Positions 25,627 to 34,767 are shown, numbered from the stretch's first letter. The stretch is 64,000 nucleotides of DNA from Bin55 sp964572845 (GCA_964572845.1 CAZNFX010000004.1:124001-188000), one strand, 5' to 3'. Notes: generated from the letters alone by a model not told the origin. Program-made: numbers and translations.

Positions 25627-27867
25627 ATGAAGCCAATCTGCCAAGCGATTTCGTTGGTTCTGATTCTCCTCGCCATACAGATTCACGGAGACGACACCGT
25701 CACATTGCAGGGACGGATCAATGCAAACGATACATCTCCAATCGACGTCTGGATGGGAGCATTTGCCGCACCGCTCAATGCAGGAGACAAAGCCTTGAGC
25801 TGGACGAAAGTCGAATCCGAGGAGTTCGAGCTGACCCTCCCCAATGTGGAAGAGGTTCAGCTGTTGGTTCTGCGAAAAGATTTTCTCCCTCTGATGCAAA
25901 CTATCCAGCCAAGTGTGGCCGACGACCCAATCGAACTGAGTTTTGAGGAAGGGGTCACGCTGACGGGTACTGTCCTGTCAACAGACAATGTTCCGATTGA
26001 GGGTGCCCTCCTGAGATTGGTGCGGGGTGATCTGCCCGAGGTTCAAATTCCCCATCTCCGCTACTTCAATAGCTCTAGCGATTCCGACGGACGCTACACG
26101 ATTGGTGGCCTGTCGATTGGGCACGTCTACTCGGTCAAAGCTAGGCATCGGAATGTGCCTGATGAAACCTTCAACGTAGAAATCTCGACGAACGAAAACC
26201 ACAGTCAGGACTTGCACCTCTCCAATGCCTATATGGTTCTGGGTCGAGTGTTAGACACAGAGCGCAATCGTGTTCAAGAAGCGACTGTGGTCGCGACGAT
26301 CACCGACAATGATTGGATGCTCAGGAATTCACTAGAAGACACCAGCGACAGTAGTGGAGAATTTCGGTTGGGACCATTTGAGCGAAATACGGACTTGTGG
26401 CTGTCAGCGACACACGAAGAACGGGGTTCGACACGGAGAGTGCGCGCGATTTCAGGTGAACATAACGCAGAACTGATTCTCGCGAGTCTGATCCACGTGA
26501 CTGGGGTCGTGATTGACGAGACTACCGGCGAATCAATAAATGATTTCACCTTGGCAGCGGTTCGAGCCGACGGAACCAGCAACCATCCGCACTCGAACAC
26601 AGACGGGAAGATTTCCGCCCTTGTGGATCGTGACACTACTGGGCTAATCGTCGATTCGCCGTTCTACAACGCCCATTTCAATTTGGGGTTGGAGTTTCGG
26701 GCTGTCCAGGAGCACGCCATGGGAACGGTCGCTTTAAATCCTGGAAGACGGCTGACAGGTCGGGTCTATGACGAATCGAGCGGGCAACCCATCGCCAGGG
26801 CAAGGGTCTCTCTCCACGGTTGGAGGCATGACGAGACTGAGGAAAATTGGGCTTACTTCATCGCAACCTATCTCACACATACTATCGATAGCACCACGGA
26901 TGACGAGGGGGAATACGAGCTGGGTCCGCTTCCTATGCAGACTGCTTTCATTGAGGTAGTAGCCAATGAGTATCCGCGCCAACGCTATCTCACAGTCGAT
27001 GAAGGCATCACTGTATTCGACATCTCTTTGGCCAAAGATACAGAGAGCATCACAAGAATTCGTGGAGAGGTCATAACGCCTGCTGGCGAACCCGTAGGCG
27101 GCAAAGTTCATTTTCTAGGCGAGAACGATAGAACTAACGTTAGCGTCGGGAGCGATGGCAAGTTCGATCATGGAGTCGAAGCCGACGTTTACAGTGTTTT
27201 CGCAGTCACAGACTCTGGCAAATCAGAATCTGCACAGGTAGCCGTCGCTGAAGAAGAGGTTCGTGACATCACTTTGATTGTCGAATCCACGGGACGCTTA
27301 AGAGGAAATATCACAGGTCTCTGGTCGGGCGAGGTAGTTTCGCTATCGTTATATTCTGAAGCGGAACAACTCTTCGTGCGAAATACGCAGGACCTCCCGA
27401 ATGGAGAATTTCTCATGGAGGGAATAGGAACCGGCGAATTCACCTTAACAGCTTATTCGACTAGCGGTCGCTCTCAGACCACTCACTTTAAAGTAGCTGA
27501 AGAAAGCGACGAGACATTGATTGAGCTTCAATTTGTCGGGCGGTCCAGACTATTCGGGTCATTGAGGTACCCCGATGGTTCAATACCGGAAGGTAAAGTC
27601 CGAGCGGTTGCCAAGGAACCTGGTAAGACGTCCGTCTCCGCCGATATTAATCGCGACGGGACTTTTGAGGTCAACGGCCTGGACGACGGCGAATACACAC
27701 TTTTTACTCAGAAACTCAATAGGCTTACCTGGGATCGCGATGACGAACAAGGTATGTTGTCGTCCGCACGTTGGACATTTCTTTCTGAAATTGATGAAAC
27801 AGATGTAGTCATCAAAGGGGACACCGCGATCGAAATCAGTCTTTCATATTCCTCTGACCTAGAATGA
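25627..27867 (+). CDS. exported protein with repeated carboxypeptidase-regulatory-like domains
   Basis: A 746-residue protein with a signal peptide (MKPICQAISLVLILLAIQIHG, cleavage near residue 21). The rest is a chain of beta-sandwich modules of the carboxypeptidase-regulatory/Cna-B type, visible as recurring V-x-G-x-V/R units followed by small-residue loops and YTIGGL, FRLGPF, YELGPL, FLMEGIG, FEVNGLDDGEYTL. About seven modules can be counted. No catalytic motif, membrane anchor, lipobox or sorting signal was seen. Such proteins are usually secreted or surface scaffold or carbohydrate-binding proteins. The frame extends to 25597, but the signal peptide fixes the start at 25627. It stands alone and its job is unknown. 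Confidence 0.75.
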   Translation: MKPICQAISLVLILLAIQIHGDDTVTLQGRINANDTSPIDVWMGAFAAPLNAGDKALSWTKVESEEFELTLPNVEEVQLLVLRKDFLPLMQTIQPSVADDPIELSFEEGVTLTGTVLSTDNVPIEGALLRLVRGDLPEVQIPHLRYFNSSSDSDGRYTIGGLSIGHVYSVKARHRNVPDETFNVEISTNENHSQDLHLSNAYMVLGRVLDTERNRVQEATVVATITDNDWMLRNSLEDTSDSSGEFRLGPFERNTDLWLSATHEERGSTRRVRAISGEHNAELILASLIHVTGVVIDETTGESINDFTLAAVRADGTSNHPHSNTDGKISALVDRDTTGLIVDSPFYNAHFNLGLEFRAVQEHAMGTVALNPGRRLTGRVYDESSGQPIARARVSLHGWRHDETEENWAYFIATYLTHTIDSTTDDEGEYELGPLPMQTAFIEVVANEYPRQRYLTVDEGITVFDISLAKDTESITRIRGEVITPAGEPVGGKVHFLGENDRTNVSVGSDGKFDHGVEADVYSVFAVTDSGKSESAQVAVAEEEVRDITLIVESTGRLRGNITGLWSGEVVSLSLYSEAEQLFVRNTQDLPNGEFLMEGIGTGEFTLTAYSTSGRSQTTHFKVAEESDETLIELQFVGRSRLFGSLRYPDGSIPEGKVRAVAKEPGKTSVSADINRDGTFEVNGLDDGEYTLFTQKLNRLTWDRDDEQGMLSSARWTFLSEIDETDVVIKGDTAIEISLSYSSDLE

Positions 27868-28351
27868 GACCACCGTTCGTGACATGCCACGACAACGGAG
27901 CTGCATGCTGGCCTATTTCTTAGTGATCTAGTACGTGTGGGTCTTAGTAAAGCAGCAATCAAGCTACGCCATTGCATGCAGCGTCACGACTAAGACCCTT
28001 GAGTTTTCCGCAACGCTTTAGGTATACATTGGTCAGTAGAGGTGAACAAGGAGCGCGACTGTCCCTATACCGAGGGAAGCTACTCCTTAGGATGCCTTCA
28101 GGTCCAATTCTTACCACGGTTTTGTACCGTTATGCTAAGTCTACGTTGGTAGACGCAAAGTGAATCGCCTTGTACTCCTAAGACTTAGACGCCTCCGTGC
28201 ATTTAGTAAGATTCACCAATTATTGGTGGATTTGGAATCAACATTCAACGAACTTAAGAAGGCGAAGGGCATCAAATCACCTGATCGTGTAATTCTTGCT
28301 CTAATACGCCTTGCAAACTACACTACCCTCTCAATTGAAACTGGATCGCCA
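27868..28351. other. intergenic with a structured element
   Basis: About 480 bases. A nested inverted repeat lies at 27939-27998 (entered separately). The downstream frame is open from 28160, but the 64 codons before the ATG at 28352 are basic, lack a signal peptide and precede a good one, so I treat them as non-coding. Confidence 0.4.
27939..27998 (+). repeat. 60-base nested hairpin with perfect 10-bp arms
   Basis: GGGTCTTAGT (27939-27948) pairs perfectly with ACTAAGACCC (27989-27998); inside, GCAAT (27955-27959) pairs with ATTGC (27971-27975). It lies 71 bases after the stop of the exported beta-sandwich protein and is followed by TTGAGTTTT. It may end that transcript or be a small structured RNA. 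Confidence 0.5.
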
Positions 28352-29008
28352 ATGCTGACAATTCGCCTCTGTTCATCTGCAACACTTCGCCTCCTAACCG
28401 TCTCACTATTGATGTTGGGTTCGAGCATTGCACTTGCACAATCAGACGACACAAAGGGAGATCCACTGTCAATCAATGACGAAAGTGTGGTCTTTCTCTA
28501 CGAGTCGCGCGCATCAGAAAAAGCGAGCGACGACGTGTTTGCATATGCCATGTCTGAAGAGTTTAGGCAAGCTAGAGAAGAGTTCACACGCTACGACATA
28601 CTCCAAGATCTCAGGCCTCGAATCAAGGAGAAACTGAATGAAGCCAATGAAGCGCGAACAGTTTCGCTGACCATTTCTGGTGGCCAATTGGCAGAGTACG
28701 ATTTTGAGAAGCAAGCGTTTCCATTGACAGTAGGCGACTTGCCTCGAATTGCGTTCAAGGAAGGGTACGATGTGAGGATTACCAATGCTGACGCGCTCTC
28801 GTTGCTTCCGGTACCACTACAAACAGCACGAGAACTGGCAGCCGACCTGCAGGAATCCCGACAGATTGAATACGTCGTAATTGGTGAAATTGGGGACGTC
28901 AAACGAGAAGGACTTACTAGCTCAGCGCGGAAAATCGTGGAAATTGAGGCCACTCGATTAGAAGTGAAATTCTTGAATGGCAAAGAGGTCGGTGCGTTGG
29001 ATCTTTGA
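28352..29008 (+). CDS. exported protein, unknown function
   Basis: A 218-residue protein with a signal peptide (LLTVSLLMLGSSIALAQ, cleavage after ALA near residue 29). The mature part is mixed alpha/beta and acidic, with FAYAMSEEFRQAREEFTR and a C-terminal segment QIEYVVIGEIGDVKRE followed by alternating hydrophobic strands ending FLNGKEVGALDL. It resembles small periplasmic proteins annotated as DUF4852-like, but I would not rely on that name. It is flanked by about 480 bases upstream and 250 downstream, so it is probably monocistronic. Confidence 0.6.
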   Translation: MLTIRLCSSATLRLLTVSLLMLGSSIALAQSDDTKGDPLSINDESVVFLYESRASEKASDDVFAYAMSEEFRQAREEFTRYDILQDLRPRIKEKLNEANEARTVSLTISGGQLAEYDFEKQAFPLTVGDLPRIAFKEGYDVRITNADALSLLPVPLQTARELAADLQESRQIEYVVIGEIGDVKREGLTSSARKIVEIEATRLEVKFLNGKEVGALDL

Positions 29009-29063
29009 GTCGAACGCAACCCGCGAAGTGCCACTAGTCCGATGCGTTGCATAGCGGTAATAG

Positions 29064-29107
29064 GTTGACTTGATCATCGTCGAACGATTTTTCGCGTTGA
29101 CTCGATC
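29064..29107 (+). repeat. two 12-base direct repeats, 32 bases apart
   Basis: GTTGACTTGATC (29064-29075) and GTTGACTCGATC (29096-29107) differ at one base and are 32 bases apart start to start, about three helical turns. They lie upstream of the CoA-transferase operon and could be regulator sites; each also contains a TTGACT that could serve as a -35 box, but no good -10 follows. Confidence 0.3.
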
Positions 29108-29269
29108 TTGAATATCCACCCTTTTGCGCTACCCACCTGTTTGCTGATGTCAAGAAACTTTGAATCTCCAATCGACTCACCATCGTCTCCTTTATTTTCT
29201 AGCCACTATCATTTAGTCGCCTAAACAGCTTAGTGGGAGTATTGCGCAATCGACTACCTGTTTGAAGAC

Positions 29270-30463
29270 TTGCTGGTCATTGACGCTGCAACCTTTCTCG
29301 CTGGTCCCGGTGCAGCGACCGTATTGGGAGACTATGGGGCTCGTGTTGTCAAGATCGAACCCCCTGGAGGGGATCGCTACAGAACACTGAAGGGTACTTG
29401 GCACATCGACTACAACTGGCTACTTACCTCCAGAAACAAACAAAGCTTGGCTCTCGACATAAGCCTGCCCGAGGCTCGAGAAATCGTCCACGAACTCGTA
29501 CAGCATGCAGACGTGTTCATCACCAATTTCATTGGCGATCAGGTAGAAAGGTACGAGTATGAGTACGAACGCATAAGGGAAATCAATCCTCGAATCATTT
29601 ATGCACACATTTCAGGATATGGAACTAAAGGACCGCATGTAGCTAAGCGAGCATTTGACGCAAGCTCATGGTGGGCACGAAGCGGAATGATGGATTTCGC
29701 ACGTGGGCCAAACGTTAGACCGTCCACTTCTCCACCCGGCATGGGCGATCACGCTACGGCACTAGCACTGTTTGGCGCTATCGTTGCGGCGCTTTATAGA
29801 AGAGAGCGTACCGGTAAGGGAGGCTATGTCGCGACATCTCTGCTGGCCAACGGCATTTGGTCTAACGGAATGCTATTGCAGGGCGTTCTCTCCGGAACGG
29901 ACGTCGCTCTACGCAAACAGACCCGAGGAGTAAACAATCCCTTTAATCACGTTTATCAAACGAACGATGGCAACTACATACTGTTTACTGTCATAAATGC
30001 CGATCGTGAATGGCCTCAGTTAGCGAAAGCTCTCGACCACCCAGAGTGGCTCGAAGATTCGAGGTTCTCGGATCTGAGAGCAATCATTCAGCACCGACTT
30101 GTGCTGATAGATCTGATCCAGGAGTCACTAGGAGCGATGGAAATCGGCGAGGCACTTGCTAGATTGGAGAAGTTTGAAGTGACCCATAGCTGGGTCACAC
30201 CAAATGGAAGCGTCGTAGAAGATCCGCAAGCGATTGCCAATGAGATGATTGTAGAAACTGCGGACCCTAGCGAAGACTACCCTCGTACCATTATGAGCCC
30301 GCTGCAGATAGACAACGAAGCAAAACAGAAACCTAGACGTGCTCCTGAAGTTGGTGCAGACAGTCGAGACGTTTTGAAGTCCATTCTCAGTAAAACAGAC
30401 CAGGAAATAGATCGTCTTGTTGAACTGGGAGCAGTGGTGCCGTCGCAGGATCTTACTGATTGA
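29270..30463 (+). CDS. class III (CaiB/BaiF) CoA-transferase
   Basis: A CoA-transferase of about 400 residues. Landmarks: VIDAATFLAGPGAATVLGDYGARVVKIEPPGGDRYR at the N-terminus (pieces typical of family III), LDISLPEARE, RIIYAHISGYGTKGP, and the catalytic-region FDASSWWARSGMM, in which the usual Asp nucleophile is plausible at FDAS. It moves CoA between carboxylic acids. The start is uncertain: TTG 29270 gives a truncated N-terminus, while the frame is open back to 29234 and reads DYLFEDLLVIDAA, which fits the family better; candidates are CTG 29258 or a rare ATC 29249 placed nine bases after GGGAG. It overlaps the next gene by 4 bases. Confidence 0.88.
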   Translation: MLVIDAATFLAGPGAATVLGDYGARVVKIEPPGGDRYRTLKGTWHIDYNWLLTSRNKQSLALDISLPEAREIVHELVQHADVFITNFIGDQVERYEYEYERIREINPRIIYAHISGYGTKGPHVAKRAFDASSWWARSGMMDFARGPNVRPSTSPPGMGDHATALALFGAIVAALYRRERTGKGGYVATSLLANGIWSNGMLLQGVLSGTDVALRKQTRGVNNPFNHVYQTNDGNYILFTVINADREWPQLAKALDHPEWLEDSRFSDLRAIIQHRLVLIDLIQESLGAMEIGEALARLEKFEVTHSWVTPNGSVVEDPQAIANEMIVETADPSEDYPRTIMSPLQIDNEAKQKPRRAPEVGADSRDVLKSILSKTDQEIDRLVELGAVVPSQDLTD

Positions 30464-31440
30464 AGTTCTCGGTTCTTCAGTTCTTCAGTTGGCCTGGACG
30501 ACGCGGCGAGCTATCTACGGTCTACCAGCGTGCTCTAGACCGCATAAAGACTATGGATGCAGCTGGCTACGAAGCAGTTTGGTTAGCTGAGCATCACTTC
30601 TCCACTTACAGCGTTTGTCCTTCGGTCCACGTAATGGCAATGCACGCTGCCGACATCACGAGCAAACTGCGTATTGGCACGGCCGTTTCTTTAGCTGCTT
30701 TCTATCACCCTCTCCGATTAGCAGAGGAAGTTGCACTTTTGGACCATCTAACAGGAGGGAGAATCAATTGGGGAGCTGGAAGAGGATTTGACCAGACCGA
30801 GTTTCAAGCGTTTGACGTATCGAACCAAGACTCCTACGAAAAGTTTCGTGAGAATGTAGAAATCGTCCTGCAAGCCTGGAAAGAGGAACGCCTAACATTC
30901 AATGGAAAATTCAATCAATTCAACAATATAGAAGTTCTTCCTAAACCATTGCAGAATCCAATGCCATTCTGGATTGCGGCTTCTTCCGAGGACGCAATAA
31001 CTTGGTCGGCCAGCAAGGGTTATCGCATATTGATGGATCCGCATGCTTCTCACAGTCAAATCAAAGAAAAGTATCAACTCTATTTGGACACGCTAGCAGA
31101 GCACGGCTTCGCGAAGAGTCAGAACACACCGATTGCAAGACTCATCGCGATCGGACGTACTAGCGACGAAGCAGAGCAAGTTGCCCGTGCCGGCGCACAA
31201 TGGATGTTTGTCAGTTACTTCGGTGCAGGTCGCAGTAGTCGCTCAGACTCGGAAGAGGAAATCCAAGCTCGATTCGAAAACTACGTTGCGAACACCGTGA
31301 TTCACGGAACAAGCGAAGCGGTCGCCGATAAACTGCTTGAACTCAAGGAAACTATCCCGCTTGAGTACCTCATGGCCGCACCGCTGAGTCACCGTTCGTT
31401 TGAATTATTAACGGATGAGGTCATGCCCCTAGTGGCATAG
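30460..31440 (+). CDS. luciferase-like (LLM) flavin-dependent monooxygenase
   Basis: A 326-residue bacterial luciferase-family TIM barrel. The N-terminal FSVLQFFSWP, then AAGYEAVWLAEHHFSTYSVCPS (His pair that faces the flavin), RIGTAVSLAAFYHPLRLAEEVALLDHLTGGRINWGAGRGFD are all family hallmarks. It should use reduced FMN (or F420) and O2 to oxidise an organic substrate. It starts with TTG overlapping the TGA of the CoA-transferase gene, so the two are translationally coupled. Together with the ThDP enzyme after it, it probably belongs to one catabolic route. Confidence 0.9.
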   Translation: MKFSVLQFFSWPGRRGELSTVYQRALDRIKTMDAAGYEAVWLAEHHFSTYSVCPSVHVMAMHAADITSKLRIGTAVSLAAFYHPLRLAEEVALLDHLTGGRINWGAGRGFDQTEFQAFDVSNQDSYEKFRENVEIVLQAWKEERLTFNGKFNQFNNIEVLPKPLQNPMPFWIAASSEDAITWSASKGYRILMDPHASHSQIKEKYQLYLDTLAEHGFAKSQNTPIARLIAIGRTSDEAEQVARAGAQWMFVSYFGAGRSSRSDSEEEIQARFENYVANTVIHGTSEAVADKLLELKETIPLEYLMAAPLSHRSFELLTDEVMPLVA

Positions 31441-31447
31441 CTACAAG

Positions 31448-31497
31448 GTCGACAACAACAAGCATGTGATACGTCGACAACAACAAGCATGTGATAC
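31448..31497 (+). repeat. perfect tandem duplication of 25 bases
   Basis: The unit GTCGACAACAACAAGCATGT plus GATAC occurs twice without a mismatch (31448-31472 and 31473-31497), eight bases after the stop of the LLM gene. Each unit starts with the palindrome GTCGAC. It looks like a recent slippage duplication, or paired sites for a regulator of the downstream ThDP enzyme. Confidence 0.9.
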
Positions 31498-31616
31498 ATA
31501 GGCATGTACCTTGCAGTTTGGCTGCTTGCTAAACTTCCCACGTCCAAATGCTCTCAAGTTGAGCCGAAAGGCTTGCAAGCTCATCCGCATCGACCCATAA
31601 GAACAAGGAATAGAAA

Positions 31617-33251
31617 ATGAAAGTAGCAGACGCGATTGCCCATGTACTCAAAGCAGAAGGTGTCGATGTTCTCTTTGCCTATCCAGTAAACAACATCATT
31701 GAAGCCGCCGCGGTTGCTGACATTCGAACCATCATAGTCCGCCAGGAACGGATTGGCTTGCATATGGCCGATGCCTATTCGCGCGTATCTTCTGGGGAAA
31801 AGGTGGGAGTGTTCACAATGCAACATGGCCCCGGTGCAGAAAACGCTTTTGGCGGTGTAGCACAAGCCTATTCGGAGTCGTCACCAATTCTCGTGCTACC
31901 CGCTGGCTATCCGAGGCGTATCGCTAACTACTACCCAAATTTCAATTCAACTCTCAACATGAAACATGTAACCAAGTGGGCTGAACCCTTGACTATGGGG
32001 CGCGCCATTCCTGAAGTCATGCGTCGAGCTTTCTTTCAACTTCGCAATGGCCGGCCAGGTCCTGTATTGATTGAGGTCCCTGTAGATCTTTGGCGAGAAG
32101 ATGCCCCGGAGAATTGGGAATACACCCCCGCGTACGCCACACGAACGGGACCCGACCCGCAGGCAGTAGAGGAAGTCGCTGCCGTGCTTGCCAGCGCAGA
32201 ACGACCGGTCATCTATGCCGGACAAGGAGTTCACTACGCAAAGGCTTGGAGCACACTGCGGGCATTTGCAGAAGAGTGGCAGATCCCTGTTACTACCAGC
32301 CTGGAAGGAAAGAGTTGCTTTCCAGAAAATCACGAACTGTCGTTGGGATCCGGTGGACGGGCAAACCCACGAACCGTCAAGACTTTTCTAAATGAAGCCG
32401 ATGTCATATTCGGCATCGGTTGCAGCTTCGCACTTACAGGATTTGGCGTGCCAATGCCGCGCGGGAAAACCATCGTACATGCAACACTGGACCCCATGGA
32501 CCTGAATAAGGATGTGGAGGCTCAATATGCCCTGATAGGCGATGCGCAGCTGACGTTGAGTGCTCTACAAGAGGCGATGGCCGACCGAAGTCATGCACAG
32601 GCCGGCGCGCGCCGCGGCTCAGTATCCGCTCGAATCGCCAAGATTAAGGCTGAGTGGCTTGGTGAATGGAATGCGAAGCGACTCAACAATGAACAACCCA
32701 TCAATCCCTATCGCGTTCTGCATGAGTTGCACAATGCAGTAGATATCGACAACACGATCATCACACACGATGCAGGCAGTCCGAGAGATCAACTTTCGCC
32801 ATTCTGGGAGTCAACAACTCCCCTTTCCTACTTAGGTTGGGGAAAGACGACACAGTTGGGCTATGGCTTGGGGTTGGCCATGGGCGCGAAAATTGCTCAT
32901 CCAGAGAAGACTTGCATTAATGTGTGGGGAGATGCGGCGATTGGATTTACCGGAATGGACTTCGAAACAGCCGCAAGAGAGCGAATTCCTATTCTGTCGG
33001 TTCTTATGAACAATTTCTCCATGGCCATTGAGATACCAATCATGCAGGTAGCTCAAGAAAAGTATGGCTCGACGGACATATCTGGTAACTACGCAGACAT
33101 GGCGAAAGCATTCGGAGGCTACGGTGAACGCATTACCGACCCGAATGACATTTCTGCAGCGATTAATAGAGGAATTTCAGCGACCAAGGATGGACAGCCG
33201 GCGCTGCTCGAGTTCATAACCGACAAAGAAATTACCATCTCAGCGGAGTGA
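31617..33251 (+). CDS. thiamine-diphosphate enzyme, acetolactate-synthase-like
   Basis: A 544-residue ThDP enzyme with the usual Pyr, central and PP domains. The catalytic glutamate that activates the cofactor is in IVRQERIGLHMADAY (about residue 43). The Mg/ThDP motif is GDAAIGFTGMDFETA ... LMNN (about residues 439-468). There is no FAD-specific loop that I can point to. Substrate class (2-oxo acid carboligase, decarboxylase or oxalyl-CoA-type) cannot be told by eye. AGGA before ATG 31617 is a fair ribosome-binding site. It follows the CoA-transferase and LLM genes on the same strand and probably shares their pathway. Confidence 0.9.
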   Translation: MKVADAIAHVLKAEGVDVLFAYPVNNIIEAAAVADIRTIIVRQERIGLHMADAYSRVSSGEKVGVFTMQHGPGAENAFGGVAQAYSESSPILVLPAGYPRRIANYYPNFNSTLNMKHVTKWAEPLTMGRAIPEVMRRAFFQLRNGRPGPVLIEVPVDLWREDAPENWEYTPAYATRTGPDPQAVEEVAAVLASAERPVIYAGQGVHYAKAWSTLRAFAEEWQIPVTTSLEGKSCFPENHELSLGSGGRANPRTVKTFLNEADVIFGIGCSFALTGFGVPMPRGKTIVHATLDPMDLNKDVEAQYALIGDAQLTLSALQEAMADRSHAQAGARRGSVSARIAKIKAEWLGEWNAKRLNNEQPINPYRVLHELHNAVDIDNTIITHDAGSPRDQLSPFWESTTPLSYLGWGKTTQLGYGLGLAMGAKIAHPEKTCINVWGDAAIGFTGMDFETAARERIPILSVLMNNFSMAIEIPIMQVAQEKYGSTDISGNYADMAKAFGGYGERITDPNDISAAINRGISATKDGQPALLEFITDKEITISAE

Positions 33252-33600
33252 CTTTTGAACAAAGACGTGCCTGTTCCTCAGTGATTCCTTTCGCGCTAGT
33301 CTGAATGAGTCTGCAAAGCATTTAGGCAATCACATCGCGGGGATGCGATCCTGCAGTTGCTTGGTTTGTACTTGGGTGTTAATCCCATTAGACGCGTGAG
33401 TTTGCATTCATCATTGCACTACGTTGAACCAGCAAAACGCATACGACTCCACAAATGCGCCAATCGCTGGCGTGATTGGACCTAGGTATCTTTTCGTCCA
33501 AATGGCACAGCCGATGGATCAGCTGAGCGTTTGAATTCGTCGGTCATGGATGCGACGTATAGCTGCTATGAATGTTGAACTTGGTGCTCTAACACTCCAT
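33252..33600. other. convergent intergenic region, no gene
   Basis: The ThDP gene and the DUF4143-type ATPase gene converge here. Only weak hairpins are visible, for example CCAATC 33460-33465 with GATTGG 33474-33479, and none has a T-tract. No reading frame is convincing. Confidence 0.4.
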
Positions 33601-34767
33601 CTATTTGGAAACGGCCTCTAGGAACTCGGCAATACCAACTACCTCTAGATTTTCTCGCGTCTTGATTGGATTGCCGCTTGTGCAAACCACGAAGTTGCGC
33701 TTGGATCCAGTAGTTTTGATCGCCGAATGAAATCCCCTTGATGGAGCTTTAGACCCGGATCGCTTAATGTCTATTGCCCAAAGTTCTCCTGTTCCATGCC
33801 ATTCGAGAAGGAGATCTATCTCCGCGCCATCTGCAGTACGATAAAACATTGGAGTCGCGCGGTCCGCGGTGGCGTTCGCTATCTGTTCAATCACAAATCC
33901 CTCCCAGCTGTAGCCGCTAACAGGATGGCGCAACACATCTTGATAGGTAGTCAAATTCAAGAGCGCATGAAGTATCCCACTGTCTCGTACGTAGATTTTT
34001 GGTGTCTTTACAAGTCGCTTGTTGACGTTCGCACTAAATGGACTGAGCCTTCGAATAAGCAGTAATTCGTGCAGGAATCCTACATAACGAGAGACCGTTG
34101 GGGAGGTTATTTCGAGTGACGATGCTAGACGGGACGAATTCAGGGTTGCTCCCTGATTGTGTGCAAGCATTGTCCAGAGTCGATCTAGCATTTCTGTGGG
34201 TGCCCTAGGAACAAACTGCAATACGTCTCGCTCGATGTATGTACGAAGAAAATTCTTGCGCCATGCGATACTGTCGTCTTCAGTTTCTGCTAGAAAACTG
34301 AGAGGGAAACCTCCCCTCACCCACAAAGTTGTAAGCTGGTCCGATCCTACCTCCGCAATGCTGAATGGATTGAGCTGTATATGCTCAATGCGTCCAGCCA
34401 GCGATTCTCCGCTTTGCTTGAGCAGTTCCGACGAGGCTGATCCAAGAATGAGAAACCGTCCGCGGCCGATGCCCTTTCTGCGACCTTCATCAATTAGCCC
34501 CCGCAAAGTAGCAAAAAGCTCAGGAGTTTGATGAATTTCATCAAGAACTACCAACTGACGCTCAAATTGACCGAGAAAAAAGCGTGGCTCGTCAAGAGAA
34601 CGTCGATCTTCCGGAGATTGGAGATCGAGATAAATGGCGTCTCGGTTTCGAATGCAATCAAGTGCAAGTGTGGTTTTGCCTACTTGTCGAGCTCCTATGA
34701 GCGCAACGGCCGACTGGCGATTAAGCGCTCTCTGCAATTCAGAAGAGCAATTTCGACTGATTAACAC
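33601..34767 (-). CDS. AAA ATPase with C-terminal DUF4143 nuclease-like domain
   Basis: A 388-residue protein. Walker A is GARQVGKTTLA (about residue 25) and Walker B is LVVLDEIHQ; RFLILGSAS is the sensor region. A winged-helix stretch (NSSRLASSLEITSPTVSRYVGFL) follows, and the C-terminal third (GYSWEGFVIEQIANA, then DGAEIDLLLEW and LWAIDIKRS) has the EIDLLL ... IDIK pattern of a restriction-like fold found in DUF4143 proteins. The family is widespread, often on mobile or toxin-like loci, with no settled function. The start is GTG directly beside a strong AT palindrome that leaves no room for a ribosome-binding site. Confidence 0.9.
   Translation of the reverse strand: MLISRNCSSELQRALNRQSAVALIGARQVGKTTLALDCIRNRDAIYLDLQSPEDRRSLDEPRFFLGQFERQLVVLDEIHQTPELFATLRGLIDEGRRKGIGRGRFLILGSASSELLKQSGESLAGRIEHIQLNPFSIAEVGSDQLTTLWVRGGFPLSFLAETEDDSIAWRKNFLRTYIERDVLQFVPRAPTEMLDRLWTMLAHNQGATLNSSRLASSLEITSPTVSRYVGFLHELLLIRRLSPFSANVNKRLVKTPKIYVRDSGILHALLNLTTYQDVLRHPVSGYSWEGFVIEQIANATADRATPMFYRTADGAEIDLLLEWHGTGELWAIDIKRSGSKAPSRGFHSAIKTTGSKRNFVVCTSGNPIKTRENLEVVGIAEFLEAVSK

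Noticed and set aside
28160..28351. 64-codon N-terminal extension of the exported protein at 28352-29008
   Set aside because: The extension is basic and would put a good signal peptide in the middle of the protein.
33460..33479. Hairpin CCAATC/GATTGG as a terminator of the ThDP gene
   Set aside because: Only six pairs, more than 200 bases past the stop, and no T-tract.
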